DNA of 27,884 bases, taken from contig DPJH01000005.1 in NCBI GenBank assembly GCA_003543115.1, forward strand, positions 1 to 27,884, written 5' to 3'. The stretch is from Candidatus Moraniibacteriota bacterium. GTDB taxonomy: Bacteria > Patescibacteriota > Minisyncoccia > Moranbacterales > UBA2206. The position numbers and the translations under genes were made by a program. Under the pieces are notes generated by a model, which did no database searches, was not told the DNA's origin, and saw only the letters and a list, made by a program, of their open reading frames with translations. Below are positions 20,330 to 27,884 of the stretch, one piece after another (position 1 is the first letter of the stretch; every line of letters begins with the position of its first letter).

Positions 20330-22807
20330 ATGAGAAATTCCACTTATTCACAATTACAAAAATCAGCTAGCGAGAAGCTGACCAATCACGCTAAAAAATC
20401 TCTTCTAGAAGCCGATAGGCTTGCTAAAAAATTCCGCCACTCCGATATCGGCGCTCTTCACCTTCTTTATGCTATCTATTTGGAAGGAGGAAGCTTGGGA
20501 AGCAACATCCTAAAAGACATTGGAATCAAAGAAAAAAGCCTATCGTCAGCACTCGCAAAAATGAATTTTAATCCAAAAAACGCTCCATCTGAAAATACCA
20601 TAAAAAATATCGTTACTCGAGCCTATTCTATAGCTAAAAAGTTCAGTTATTCTTATGTAGGCACAGAACATTTGATTTATGCCATAATCCAATCGCAATC
20701 CAAAGAAATTGCACGAATCATTTCTGACGTTAGTTTGGAAAACCTAGCCAAATCTGTCAATTCTTTTTTTGATCCCAGCCAATTTTCCAACATTCCTCAG
20801 ATTTTTGAAGTGCCAGAAATTATTGTGGGAAAAAAATCCCAAAAAAAAATCTCCCCTACTCCCTTTATAGATAAGTTCTGTCGAAACATAAATAAGGAAG
20901 CGAAAGAGAAGGGAGAAATTATCATCGGAAGAGAAAAAGAAATTTCCAGAATAATAAACATACTGGGAAGAAAAAATAAAAACAACCCTCTTCTTATGGG
21001 GGAACCGGGCGTAGGAAAAACAGCTCTCATCTCAGGCCTTGCCCAGCTCGTCAATTCCTCTTCAGTCCCCCATTGCCTTTACCGCAAAAAAATAATGGGA
21101 TTAGATGTGGCCCAGCTTATTGCGGGCACCGGTTTTCGCGGAGAATTTGAAAACAGGCTCAAAGAAATCATCAAAGAAGCTGCTCGCAGTAAAAACATCA
21201 TACTTTTCATTGATGAAATCCATACCATAGTAGGAGCCGGGAATATTCCCGGAGGCTTGGATTTGGCAAATATCATAAAACCGGCTCTCGCCAGAGGAGA
21301 AGTTCAAATTATCGGAGCAACCACCTTTTCTGAATATAAAAAATACATAGAAAAAGACATGGCGCTGGAACGAAGGTTCCAATCCATCCAGATTGAAGAG
21401 CCGAACGAACAAGAAACCAAAAAAATTCTTTTCGGCATTAGGAAAAATTATGAAAATTTCCATGATGTAGTTATTTCTGACAAAGCCATAGGAAGCGCCA
21501 TAGAGCTTAGCGTACGCTATATCCAAAACCGGTTTCTTCCCGATAAAGTGATTGACGTGATCGATGAAACCGCATCCCATGCACGATCGAAACACAGAGC
21601 CTCTGACTTTTTGCGTGAAATCGCAACACTAGAGAATGAAAAGCTCTCTCTTCTTGAGAAAAAAGAAAAAATGGTAACGGAGGAAGATTATGCCCAAGCT
21701 ATCTTTCTGAGAGAAAAAGAAAAAGAAATTGAAACCCAGATCAAAACTATCCAGGAAAAGCATTTTGCAAAAAAGAAAGAAAATCCCATCCATATCAACT
21801 CTCAAGACATCATGGAAACTGTTTCTCAAATGGCCAAAATCCCGTTGGAAAAGATTACTCAAGAAAAAAACAAGAAAATAAAAAACATCCAGAAAATTCT
21901 TGAAAAGCAGATTATCGGACAAAAAGAAATTATAGAAAAAATCAATTATGTTTTGCTCCGTTCCCAGTCAGGCATAAGCGACCCTGATCGCCCTCTAGGC
22001 TCTTTCCTTTTTCTTGGACCGACAGGAGTGGGGAAAACTCTTTCAGCCAGCCTGTTAGCCAAAGAATTTTTCGGCAATAAGCAGTCTCTTATACGCATTG
22101 ACATGAGCGAACTTATGGAAAGGCACAATGTCTCTTCTCTCATAGGTTCACCCGCTGGATATGTCGGATATGGAGAAGGCGGAAGATTGACTGAAAAAGT
22201 TCGCAGAAACCCCCATTCAGTCATTCTTTTTGATGAAATAGAAAAAGCTCACCCTGATGTCTTCAATATTCTCCTGCAAATCTTAGAAGATGGAGTTCTG
22301 ACAGACGCCGAAGGCACACGCGTTGATTTCAAAAATACCATAGTTATCCTTACCTCCAATATAGGTACCGCGGATTTCACCAACGCCTCTCAAATCGGGT
22401 TTGGCTCTGAAAATAAAGCACTTGATATGCACAAAAAGTTTAATGAAATAAAAAGCAACACTCTGGTTGAGTTGGAAAAAAAGATTCGCCCGGAGCTCCT
22501 CAACAGACTCGATCATATCATAGTTTTCAATGCTTTGGGAGAAAAGGAAATCCAAAAAATAACCCAAAATGAAACCATCAAATTAGTGCGCCGCATCGAA
22601 AAACAAAAAATTAAGGTGACTGTTGCAAAAGAAGTCATGCTCTTTATAGCTGGAAAAAGCCTGATATTCAATCAGGGAGCCAGGCTAGTGCGCAAAAATA
22701 TCCAAGAATTGTTGGAAAATCCTATTGCAGAGATGATTGTTTACGACAAAGTGATTGGCAATAGAATAAATGTCAGCATTAAAGATGGAAAAGTCAAACT
22801 GGCATAA
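20330..22807 (+). CDS. clpC: ClpC-type AAA+ unfoldase (Clp protease ATPase)
   Basis: This unfoldase feeds proteins to ClpP or refolds them. From the ATG at 20330 it has 825 residues (a TTG four codons earlier is possible). It has two Clp-N repeats (about 10-150), AAA-1 with Walker A GEPGVGKT (224-231) and Walker B FIDEIHTIVGAG, a short UVR-type middle region (about 445-480) and AAA-2 with Walker A GPTGVGKT (564-571) and Walker B ILFDEIEKA. IGF (about 689-691) matches the ClpP-docking loop, so it should work with ClpP, which is not in the window. The short middle region separates it from ClpB. Confidence 0.95.
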   Translation: MRNSTYSQLQKSASEKLTNHAKKSLLEADRLAKKFRHSDIGALHLLYAIYLEGGSLGSNILKDIGIKEKSLSSALAKMNFNPKNAPSENTIKNIVTRAYSIAKKFSYSYVGTEHLIYAIIQSQSKEIARIISDVSLENLAKSVNSFFDPSQFSNIPQIFEVPEIIVGKKSQKKISPTPFIDKFCRNINKEAKEKGEIIIGREKEISRIINILGRKNKNNPLLMGEPGVGKTALISGLAQLVNSSSVPHCLYRKKIMGLDVAQLIAGTGFRGEFENRLKEIIKEAARSKNIILFIDEIHTIVGAGNIPGGLDLANIIKPALARGEVQIIGATTFSEYKKYIEKDMALERRFQSIQIEEPNEQETKKILFGIRKNYENFHDVVISDKAIGSAIELSVRYIQNRFLPDKVIDVIDETASHARSKHRASDFLREIATLENEKLSLLEKKEKMVTEEDYAQAIFLREKEKEIETQIKTIQEKHFAKKKENPIHINSQDIMETVSQMAKIPLEKITQEKNKKIKNIQKILEKQIIGQKEIIEKINYVLLRSQSGISDPDRPLGSFLFLGPTGVGKTLSASLLAKEFFGNKQSLIRIDMSELMERHNVSSLIGSPAGYVGYGEGGRLTEKVRRNPHSVILFDEIEKAHPDVFNILLQILEDGVLTDAEGTRVDFKNTIVILTSNIGTADFTNASQIGFGSENKALDMHKKFNEIKSNTLVELEKKIRPELLNRLDHIIVFNALGEKEIQKITQNETIKLVRRIEKQKIKVTVAKEVMLFIAGKSLIFNQGARLVRKNIQELLENPIAEMIVYDKVIGNRINVSIKDGKVKLA

Positions 22808-22828
22808 TTCATTAATTTATCTATCAAA

Positions 22829-23599
22829 TTGAAAAATTTGAGCATCTTAGAAAATATAAAAACCTTTGTTCTGGACACCCTCTTCCCCATAAATTGCCTC
22901 GGTTGTGCTCGCGACAACATTTGGTTTTGTTCAGATTGCCAAAAAAATATTGAATTATTGTCTTTCCAAAAATGCCCAGTATGCGAAAACCGCATCACTG
23001 AAAGCGGACTTGTCTGTCCCAAATGCAGGCCATCTTCCCGCCTGGATGCCTTGCTCGTCTCCGTTAAATATAGGGATGACTATATTCGCAAGCTGATCCA
23101 TCTATATAAATACAAATTCATTGAAGATCTCCATGTTCCGTTGGGGAATCTTATGCTTAAAATAATTTTGTCATCCAAAATTCCTTTGCCCGACATGATT
23201 ATTCCTGTCCCGCTCCATCCGAGACGCTTGCGCTGGAGAGGATTCAACCAGTCACAACTCCTTGCCGATTATATCGGGAAAAACATTGCCGCGGGATTTG
23301 AAATTCCAGTCTGTGAAAATATCCTCTTTAGAAAAAAATATACCTCTCCCCAGATGAAAATAAAGAAATACTCCCAAAGATTGTCTAATCTTGAAGATGC
23401 TTTGGATGTAAAAAAGAATGATAAAAACCATCTTTCCAACGATCTGAAAAACAAAACGATCCTTCTTATAGACGATGTGGCTACAACTGGCGCTACCATA
23501 TTTGAATGTGCCAAAATTTTAAAAGCTAACGGAGCCAAAAAAGTTTTTGGCGTTGTTGTCGCCAGGCAGGAAATAAATTCCTTAAATGGCTCCGGCTGA
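22829..23599 (+). CDS. comF: ComF-family phosphoribosyltransferase-like protein
   Basis: ComF proteins are PRTase-fold proteins linked to natural transformation and DNA processing. The 256-residue product has an N-terminal zinc-ribbon with Cys pairs (CLGC, CSDC, CPVC, CPKC, residues ~23-66), then the PRT domain with PVPLHPRRLRWRGFNQSQLLA and the PRPP loop ILLIDDVATTGAT. The first codon is TTG with no ribosome site; it begins 21 bp after clpC on the same strand, so translation is probably coupled. It is convergent with lon. The pilus cluster in the same window fits a role in DNA uptake (inference). Confidence 0.9.
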   Translation: MKNLSILENIKTFVLDTLFPINCLGCARDNIWFCSDCQKNIELLSFQKCPVCENRITESGLVCPKCRPSSRLDALLVSVKYRDDYIRKLIHLYKYKFIEDLHVPLGNLMLKIILSSKIPLPDMIIPVPLHPRRLRWRGFNQSQLLADYIGKNIAAGFEIPVCENILFRKKYTSPQMKIKKYSQRLSNLEDALDVKKNDKNHLSNDLKNKTILLIDDVATTGATIFECAKILKANGAKKVFGVVVARQEINSLNGSG

Positions 23600-23682
23600 A
23601 TTTTCCAAAAAAATCTTACCCCTTTTATGCTTTTTTTATTTGCAAAATCCAAGAGGTTGTCTGATATAAAAATCGCTTCTTA

Positions 23683-25995
23683 TCACAAAAGAGCTATTTT
23701 TAGCGCCTCATCCATATGCTGGACAAATTCAAATTTAAGATCTTTTCTGACAGATTCCGGAACATCCATAATATTCTTTTCGTTTTCTTTGGGCATGACC
23801 ACGATCTCAACCCCAGCCCGATGAGCCGCCAATACCTTCTCTTTAACGCCGCTGATTTTGAGAATTTTTCCTGACAATGTAACCTCTCCTGTTAAAGCCA
23901 CCTCTTTTCTCACTTTTCTCTTGGTTGCCATCGACGCCAGAGCGGCAACGATAGCAATCCCGGCAGAGGAACCGTCCTTGGGAACAGATCCGGACGGAAC
24001 ATGGACATGAATATCGGATTTATTATAAAATGATGAATTTAAATGCCAATCTTGGCTCTTGGAACGCACATAAGATAGTGCGGCCCGAACCGACTCTTTC
24101 ATTATCGAACCCAATTGTCCAGTCAATATCAAATTGCCCTTTCCCGGCATTGTCACCGCCTCAACAAAAATAATTTCTCCACCGGCAGCCGTCCAAGCAA
24201 GCGCAGTGGAAACTCCGATTTCATCATTAGCTTCTTTCATAGTTATTTCAAATTCTTCCGCTCCGATAAATTTTGTCAAATTTGTTGAAGTTATGGTAAA
24301 TTTTTTAATATCGTTTTTTTCGACAATTTTTCGAGCAATTTTGCGCGCCACTTCTTTTATTTTTCTTTCCAACTCCCGCACTCCGGCTTCCCTCGTATAT
24401 CTTCCGATAATCATATGTATGGAGCTATCTTCAAATTCCAATTTTTGTTCGTTTAGTCCGTACTCTTTTAATGTGCGCGGAATAAGATACTTTTTAGCTA
24501 TATGAAATTTTTCATCTATGGTATAGCCAGGAAACTCAATCACCTCCAAGCGATCGCGAAGAGTGGGAACTATGGTATCTAAAATGTTGGCCGTAGCGAT
24601 AAAAAAAGCTTCAGAAAGATCATAGGGAAGTTCTATATAGTTATCAGCAAAATGGCTGTTCTGCTCCGGATCAAGCACCTCTAAAAGGGCTGCCGCAGGA
24701 TCACCCATAAAGTTGGAATTCATTTTGTCAATTTCATCCAACATGAAAACGGGATTTTTTGTGCCGGCATTTTTCATTCCTTGAATAATGCGGCCTGGCA
24801 AGGCGCCTACATAAGTTCTTCTGTGGCCCCTTATTTCAGCTTCATCGCGAAGGCCTCCCAAAGACATTCTCACAAAATTGCGGCCGAGTGCGCGCGCTAT
24901 GGATTTTCCTACGGAAGTTTTTCCGGTTCCAGGCGGGCCGACAAAACAAAGGATGTTGCCGCGGCTCTTCTCTTCAGTTAATTTTTGCACCGCTAAAAAT
25001 TCAATTATCCTTTCTTTCACCTTATCCAGTCCATAATGATCATCGTTCAAAACTTTTAGAGCTTTTTTGAGATCTATTTTCCCTCCTTTTTTCACAGTCC
25101 AGGGAATTTCTAAAATCCAATCGATATATGTCCTTATGTATGGCGCTTCAGCGCTTTTCGAATACATGGTCCGCAACCTTGATAATTCTTTCGAGACTCG
25201 CTTTTCAACTTCTTCCGGAAGATTCGTTTCTTTTATTTTTCTTTCCAATTCCGCATAACCTTCTTCTTCATCAATTCCCAACTCTTTTTCGATCACCTTA
25301 AGCTGCTGCCGCAAAATCATTTCTTTTTTTTCTTTGTCCATTTCCTTAAACATCTTTTCCTGGATCATTTTTTCTGTCTCCGTAATGTGCATTTCCTTTA
25401 CCAATTCCTCTCCGACTTTTTCCAAGCGCTTCCTGACATTGAGCATTTCCAAAAACCCCAATCTTTCTTCAAAAGACAGCTTCAAAACAGAGGCCACCAC
25501 ATCACTGGTTCTCTCCGGAGAAAGATGCTCTTTTTGCAGATCTTCGGCTAAGGTCAAGGGAATGATTCCCTTGGCTTGAATGAGTTTTTTCAGTTGTCCG
25601 TAAATTCCTCTGGAAAGAGCTTCCAGTCCGCTTCTGTCTTTATCTTTTTTATCTTCTATTTCTTCAACTTCAGATTTTTGCACGCCTTCTTCCGTAAAAG
25701 TGCGCCTTATTCTTACTCTTTTGAGCCCTTCAACAAACAAGCCCATTATAAAATTGGTAATGCTCCAAGATTGCAAAACATCCGCAATTAATCCTATGCC
25801 GCTTGCATCGCCGTTTTTCTGAAAAATAATGATAATTTTTTTATCAGCATCCAAAGCGCTTTTAAGCGACTGGACAAATTTTTTTCCATCCACCACCAAA
25901 GGCACCTTGTCTCCGGGAAAAAAAACCAATTTCCTGAAGGTTATGCTGGGATAGATAGAAGTGCTATTATTTAAAATTTCTTTGATGCTTTTCAT
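23683..25995 (-). CDS. lon: ATP-dependent Lon protease
   Basis: Lon unfolds and degrades damaged and regulatory proteins. From the ATG at 25995 it has 770 residues (a TTG at 26022 would add nine). It has a LON substrate-binding N-domain (about 10-200), a coiled segment rich in Lys/Glu, an AAA+ module with Walker A GPPGTGKT (353-360) and Walker B VFMLDEIDK, and a C-terminal protease domain with the Ser-Lys dyad S677 (PKDGSSAGIA) and K720 (GVKEKVLAAHRAG). All catalytic parts are intact. The motif has SSAG where most Lon proteins have PSAG. It is the only gene of its transcript. Confidence 0.97.
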   Translation of the reverse strand: MKSIKEILNNSTSIYPSITFRKLVFFPGDKVPLVVDGKKFVQSLKSALDADKKIIIIFQKNGDASGIGLIADVLQSWSITNFIMGLFVEGLKRVRIRRTFTEEGVQKSEVEEIEDKKDKDRSGLEALSRGIYGQLKKLIQAKGIIPLTLAEDLQKEHLSPERTSDVVASVLKLSFEERLGFLEMLNVRKRLEKVGEELVKEMHITETEKMIQEKMFKEMDKEKKEMILRQQLKVIEKELGIDEEEGYAELERKIKETNLPEEVEKRVSKELSRLRTMYSKSAEAPYIRTYIDWILEIPWTVKKGGKIDLKKALKVLNDDHYGLDKVKERIIEFLAVQKLTEEKSRGNILCFVGPPGTGKTSVGKSIARALGRNFVRMSLGGLRDEAEIRGHRRTYVGALPGRIIQGMKNAGTKNPVFMLDEIDKMNSNFMGDPAAALLEVLDPEQNSHFADNYIELPYDLSEAFFIATANILDTIVPTLRDRLEVIEFPGYTIDEKFHIAKKYLIPRTLKEYGLNEQKLEFEDSSIHMIIGRYTREAGVRELERKIKEVARKIARKIVEKNDIKKFTITSTNLTKFIGAEEFEITMKEANDEIGVSTALAWTAAGGEIIFVEAVTMPGKGNLILTGQLGSIMKESVRAALSYVRSKSQDWHLNSSFYNKSDIHVHVPSGSVPKDGSSAGIAIVAALASMATKRKVRKEVALTGEVTLSGKILKISGVKEKVLAAHRAGVEIVVMPKENEKNIMDVPESVRKDLKFEFVQHMDEALKIALL

Positions 25996-26126
25996 ATGAG
26001 TTATGGCCTTAAATACAGACAAATCTATCCGTATTTTTTGAAATTAACTCCCTACACATCTGAACAAGAAATGCCTATCTTGTAAAATCTTCGGCGCTTC
26101 ATATTTATTACTACAAATGATTGATT

Positions 26127-26155
26127 ATTATATATCAATCAAAAACACTGGTCAT
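26127..26155 (-). promoter_or_regulatory. lon promoter
   Basis: Minus-strand ATGACC (26150-26155), a 17-bp spacer and a perfect TATAAT (26127-26132). An inverted repeat TTGATT/AATCAA flanks the -10 box and could bind a regulator. The leader to the ATG would be about 125 bases, long for this window. Confidence 0.45.
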
Positions 26156-26205
26156 AATGAGCCATTCGCGCTAATAATGCCCGGATAAATTATCTTTCAT
26201 AACAA

Positions 26206-26236
26206 AATAAAAAAATACCATCTATGAAAATGATAT
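26206..26236 (-). terminator. Terminator of the P-type ATPase gene
   Basis: A weak 7-bp stem ATATCAT/ATGGTAT (one G·U pair) with an 8-base loop is followed on the minus strand by seven T residues, 39 bp past the ATPase stop codon. Confidence 0.5.
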
Positions 26237-26274
26237 ATTTTTTCTTAAAATTATTGAGATTTATTCTCAGTTAT

Positions 26275-27884
26275 CTAGGCTTTCTTGTTTTTTATTTTCC
26301 AGAAAATTTTTCTTATTTCCTCAATAACTATTATCGAAAGCGCCGCTAAAATAATCATCCTCCATTCTTTTCCTGACAAAGGAACCGTATGCAAAACCTT
26401 TTGTAAAAATGGATTATATATAGCCAACATTTGCAGAGATATCACAATCAAAGTTGCTCCAACCAAAAATTTATTGGAAAATGGATTCATCATAAAAATA
26501 GATTTTTCTTCAGAACGGCAATTCCAAGCATTAAACCACTGGAAAACCGCCAATGTTGTCAAAGATATCGTCCAAGCCTTTACAATATTTATTTGATAAC
26601 TCTCGCTAAAAAGATATAGGGTTCCCAATGCCATTGGAACAGCCATGAAGAACATGCGCTTGATCATCAGCTGATCCACAATAAAAGTTTTTTTATAATA
26701 CTTATTCTTGCCATACTCTTCCGATTCCATTGCCAGCGCTATGTCTAAAAATCCGTCAGTCACCAGATTGAGCCATAATATTTGTGCGGCTAAAATCGGC
26801 AAAGGGAAACCGAGGAAAAGCGCTCCCAAAATCACCAAAACTTCTCCCAGGCTGGTGGAAAAAAGATATAGCACAACCTTCTTGATAGTTTTAAAAATAT
26901 TGCGGCCCTCCTCCATCCCATGGGTTATATTGGCAAAATTATCATCAAGCAAAATAACATCCGAAGCCTCCTTGGCAACTTCCGTACCTATCCTGCCCAT
27001 ACCTATTCCGATATCCGCCGCTGTGAGCGAAAGAGCATCATTGACTCCGTCGCCTGTCATGGCTATGGCCATATTATTTTCCTGATAAGCCTTGATTATT
27101 CTTAATTTTTGATCAGGAGTAATTCTTGCAAAAACTGAAACGTTTTTTATCTTTCCTGCCAACTCTTTATCGCTCATTCTTTTTATTTCTTCACCGCTTA
27201 AAATTTCATCCTTTGCCTTCCATATTCCAGCCTCCTTTGCAATTGCCTTGGCAGTGATTTCATGATCGCCTGTTATCATAACAACCTTGATTCCTGACAT
27301 AGCCACCTGCGAAACAGCACTCTTTACTTCTTTGCGCAACGCATCCTTGATTCCAAAAAATCCTCCGAAAACAAGCTTAGGCAACCTCTCCTTGTCAAGG
27401 CTATGAATTTCAGTTTCACGATAAGAAAACCCGATAACTCTAAGGCCGTCTCGAAACATTGAATGCATAACTGATTGAATTTTTTGCCTTCTTTCCTCCG
27501 TTATTTTCGCAGAACCGTCAACAGACCATTCGGTTTCCGATAAATCTAAAATCGCTTCCGGTGATCCGGTCGCTATCAAAAGATTTTTTTTATTTTGCCT
27601 ATGAAGAGAAGCATGGAATTTAAGCTCATAATCAAAAGGAATTTCATCCAAAAGAACCTCTTCGGAAAGCAAGTCATCATAGTGAAAACCGATTTTTTTG
27701 GAAAACACCTGCATTGCTCCCTCAGTAGGATCACCGGCTATTTTCCATTTTTTCTTATGTTTTTCAAAAATCAAGTTAGCGCTGCTGTTAAGAGCGGCTA
27801 ACTTGCCGGCCAACAAAAGTTCGGCATGATTGAGAGGATCGACTGTTTTTCCATTGGACATAACTTCGCCTGTGGGATCATATC
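26275..27884 (-). CDS. P2-type cation-transporting ATPase, N-terminus beyond window
   Basis: The frame is open to the right edge, where it already reads YDPTGEV before the first Met at 27861, so this is the C-terminal ~536 residues of a protein of about 900. Visible parts: the nucleotide domain with GDPTEGA and TGSPEA, the P-domain with MITGDH, FARITPDQK and MTGDGVNDA, and membrane helices M5-M10. M5 (YLFSTSLGEV) and M6 (NLVTDG) keep the Glu, Asn, Thr and Asp that line a calcium-type site, but the M5 Asn of SERCA is Ser here, as expected for a pump with fewer sites. The DKTGT and PEGL motifs lie outside. Likely a Ca2+ pump (Mn2+ or Na+ not excluded). The Lys of the common KGAPE motif is Thr. 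Confidence 0.93.
   Translation of the reverse strand, partial: YDPTGEVMSNGKTVDPLNHAELLLAGKLAALNSSANLIFEKHKKKWKIAGDPTEGAMQVFSKKIGFHYDDLLSEEVLLDEIPFDYELKFHASLHRQNKKNLLIATGSPEAILDLSETEWSVDGSAKITEERRQKIQSVMHSMFRDGLRVIGFSYRETEIHSLDKERLPKLVFGGFFGIKDALRKEVKSAVSQVAMSGIKVVMITGDHEITAKAIAKEAGIWKAKDEILSGEEIKRMSDKELAGKIKNVSVFARITPDQKLRIIKAYQENNMAIAMTGDGVNDALSLTAADIGIGMGRIGTEVAKEASDVILLDDNFANITHGMEEGRNIFKTIKKVVLYLFSTSLGEVLVILGALFLGFPLPILAAQILWLNLVTDGFLDIALAMESEEYGKNKYYKKTFIVDQLMIKRMFFMAVPMALGTLYLFSESYQINIVKAWTISLTTLAVFQWFNAWNCRSEEKSIFMMNPFSNKFLVGATLIVISLQMLAIYNPFLQKVLHTVPLSGKEWRMIILAALSIIVIEEIRKIFWKIKNKKA

Noticed and set aside
21101..21595. 164-residue minus-strand frame inside clpC
   Set aside because: Antisense to the conserved AAA-1 domain of ClpC; no independent support.

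Overview
The window is a low-GC bacterial chromosome segment with short, A/T-rich gene starts, no rRNA, three tRNAs that lack an encoded CCA end, and UGA used as a normal stop (for example at 3821 and at the end of the ComF-like gene). The protein set (a diverged PilMNOBTC pilus system, a LigA with repeat-derived insertions, GatC/GatA next to LigA, anchored hypothetical proteins with FxYPS-type motifs) resembles Candidate Phyla Radiation (Patescibacteria), most likely a parcubacterial lineage. That assignment is inference from style and gene content, not from a marker gene.

Layout. (1) 1-3.3 kb is an accessory region. Two paralogous membrane-anchored proteins (1-338, cut by the window edge, and 2544-3206) lie on the minus strand with near-identical promoters. 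Between them, on the plus strand, is a secreted protein with two InlB-type repeats and a complete M23 endopeptidase domain. The duplicated flank includes the last bases of tRNA-Asp, so the M23 gene is bracketed by a direct repeat that ends in a tRNA 3' end. (2) 3.3-3.8 kb is a minus-strand tRNA operon, fMet - structured palindrome - Met(CAU) - Asp, with a perfect consensus promoter and a clear terminator. (3) 3.8-8.5 kb is a minus-strand housekeeping block, ligA-gatC-gatA-hypothetical, whose predicted promoter puts the ligA start codon at or next to the transcription start.

(4) 8.5-20.2 kb is a nearly complete type IV pilus locus, all on the minus strand and read pilM-pilN-pilO-pilB-receiver-pilT-pilC-pilin-pilin-pilD-FimT-PilV-PilW-PilX-pilin. 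It holds the inner-membrane platform (M, N, O, C), the extension and retraction motors (B, T), a stand-alone CheY-like receiver between the two motors, the prepilin peptidase, a set of four minor-pilin-like genes and three major-type pilins. No outer-membrane secretin (PilQ) is seen, as expected for a cell without a classical outer membrane. Extra internal promoters and leader hairpins precede some pilins, which suggests separate dosage of pilin subunits.

(5) 20.2-28 kb is protein quality control and transport. A divergent clpC with a ComF-like phosphoribosyltransferase behind it is convergent with lon. Behind lon is the C-terminal two thirds of a P2-type cation ATPase that runs off the right edge. 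The pilus and the ComF-like protein together suggest possible DNA uptake, but no ComEC or ComEA is in the window.
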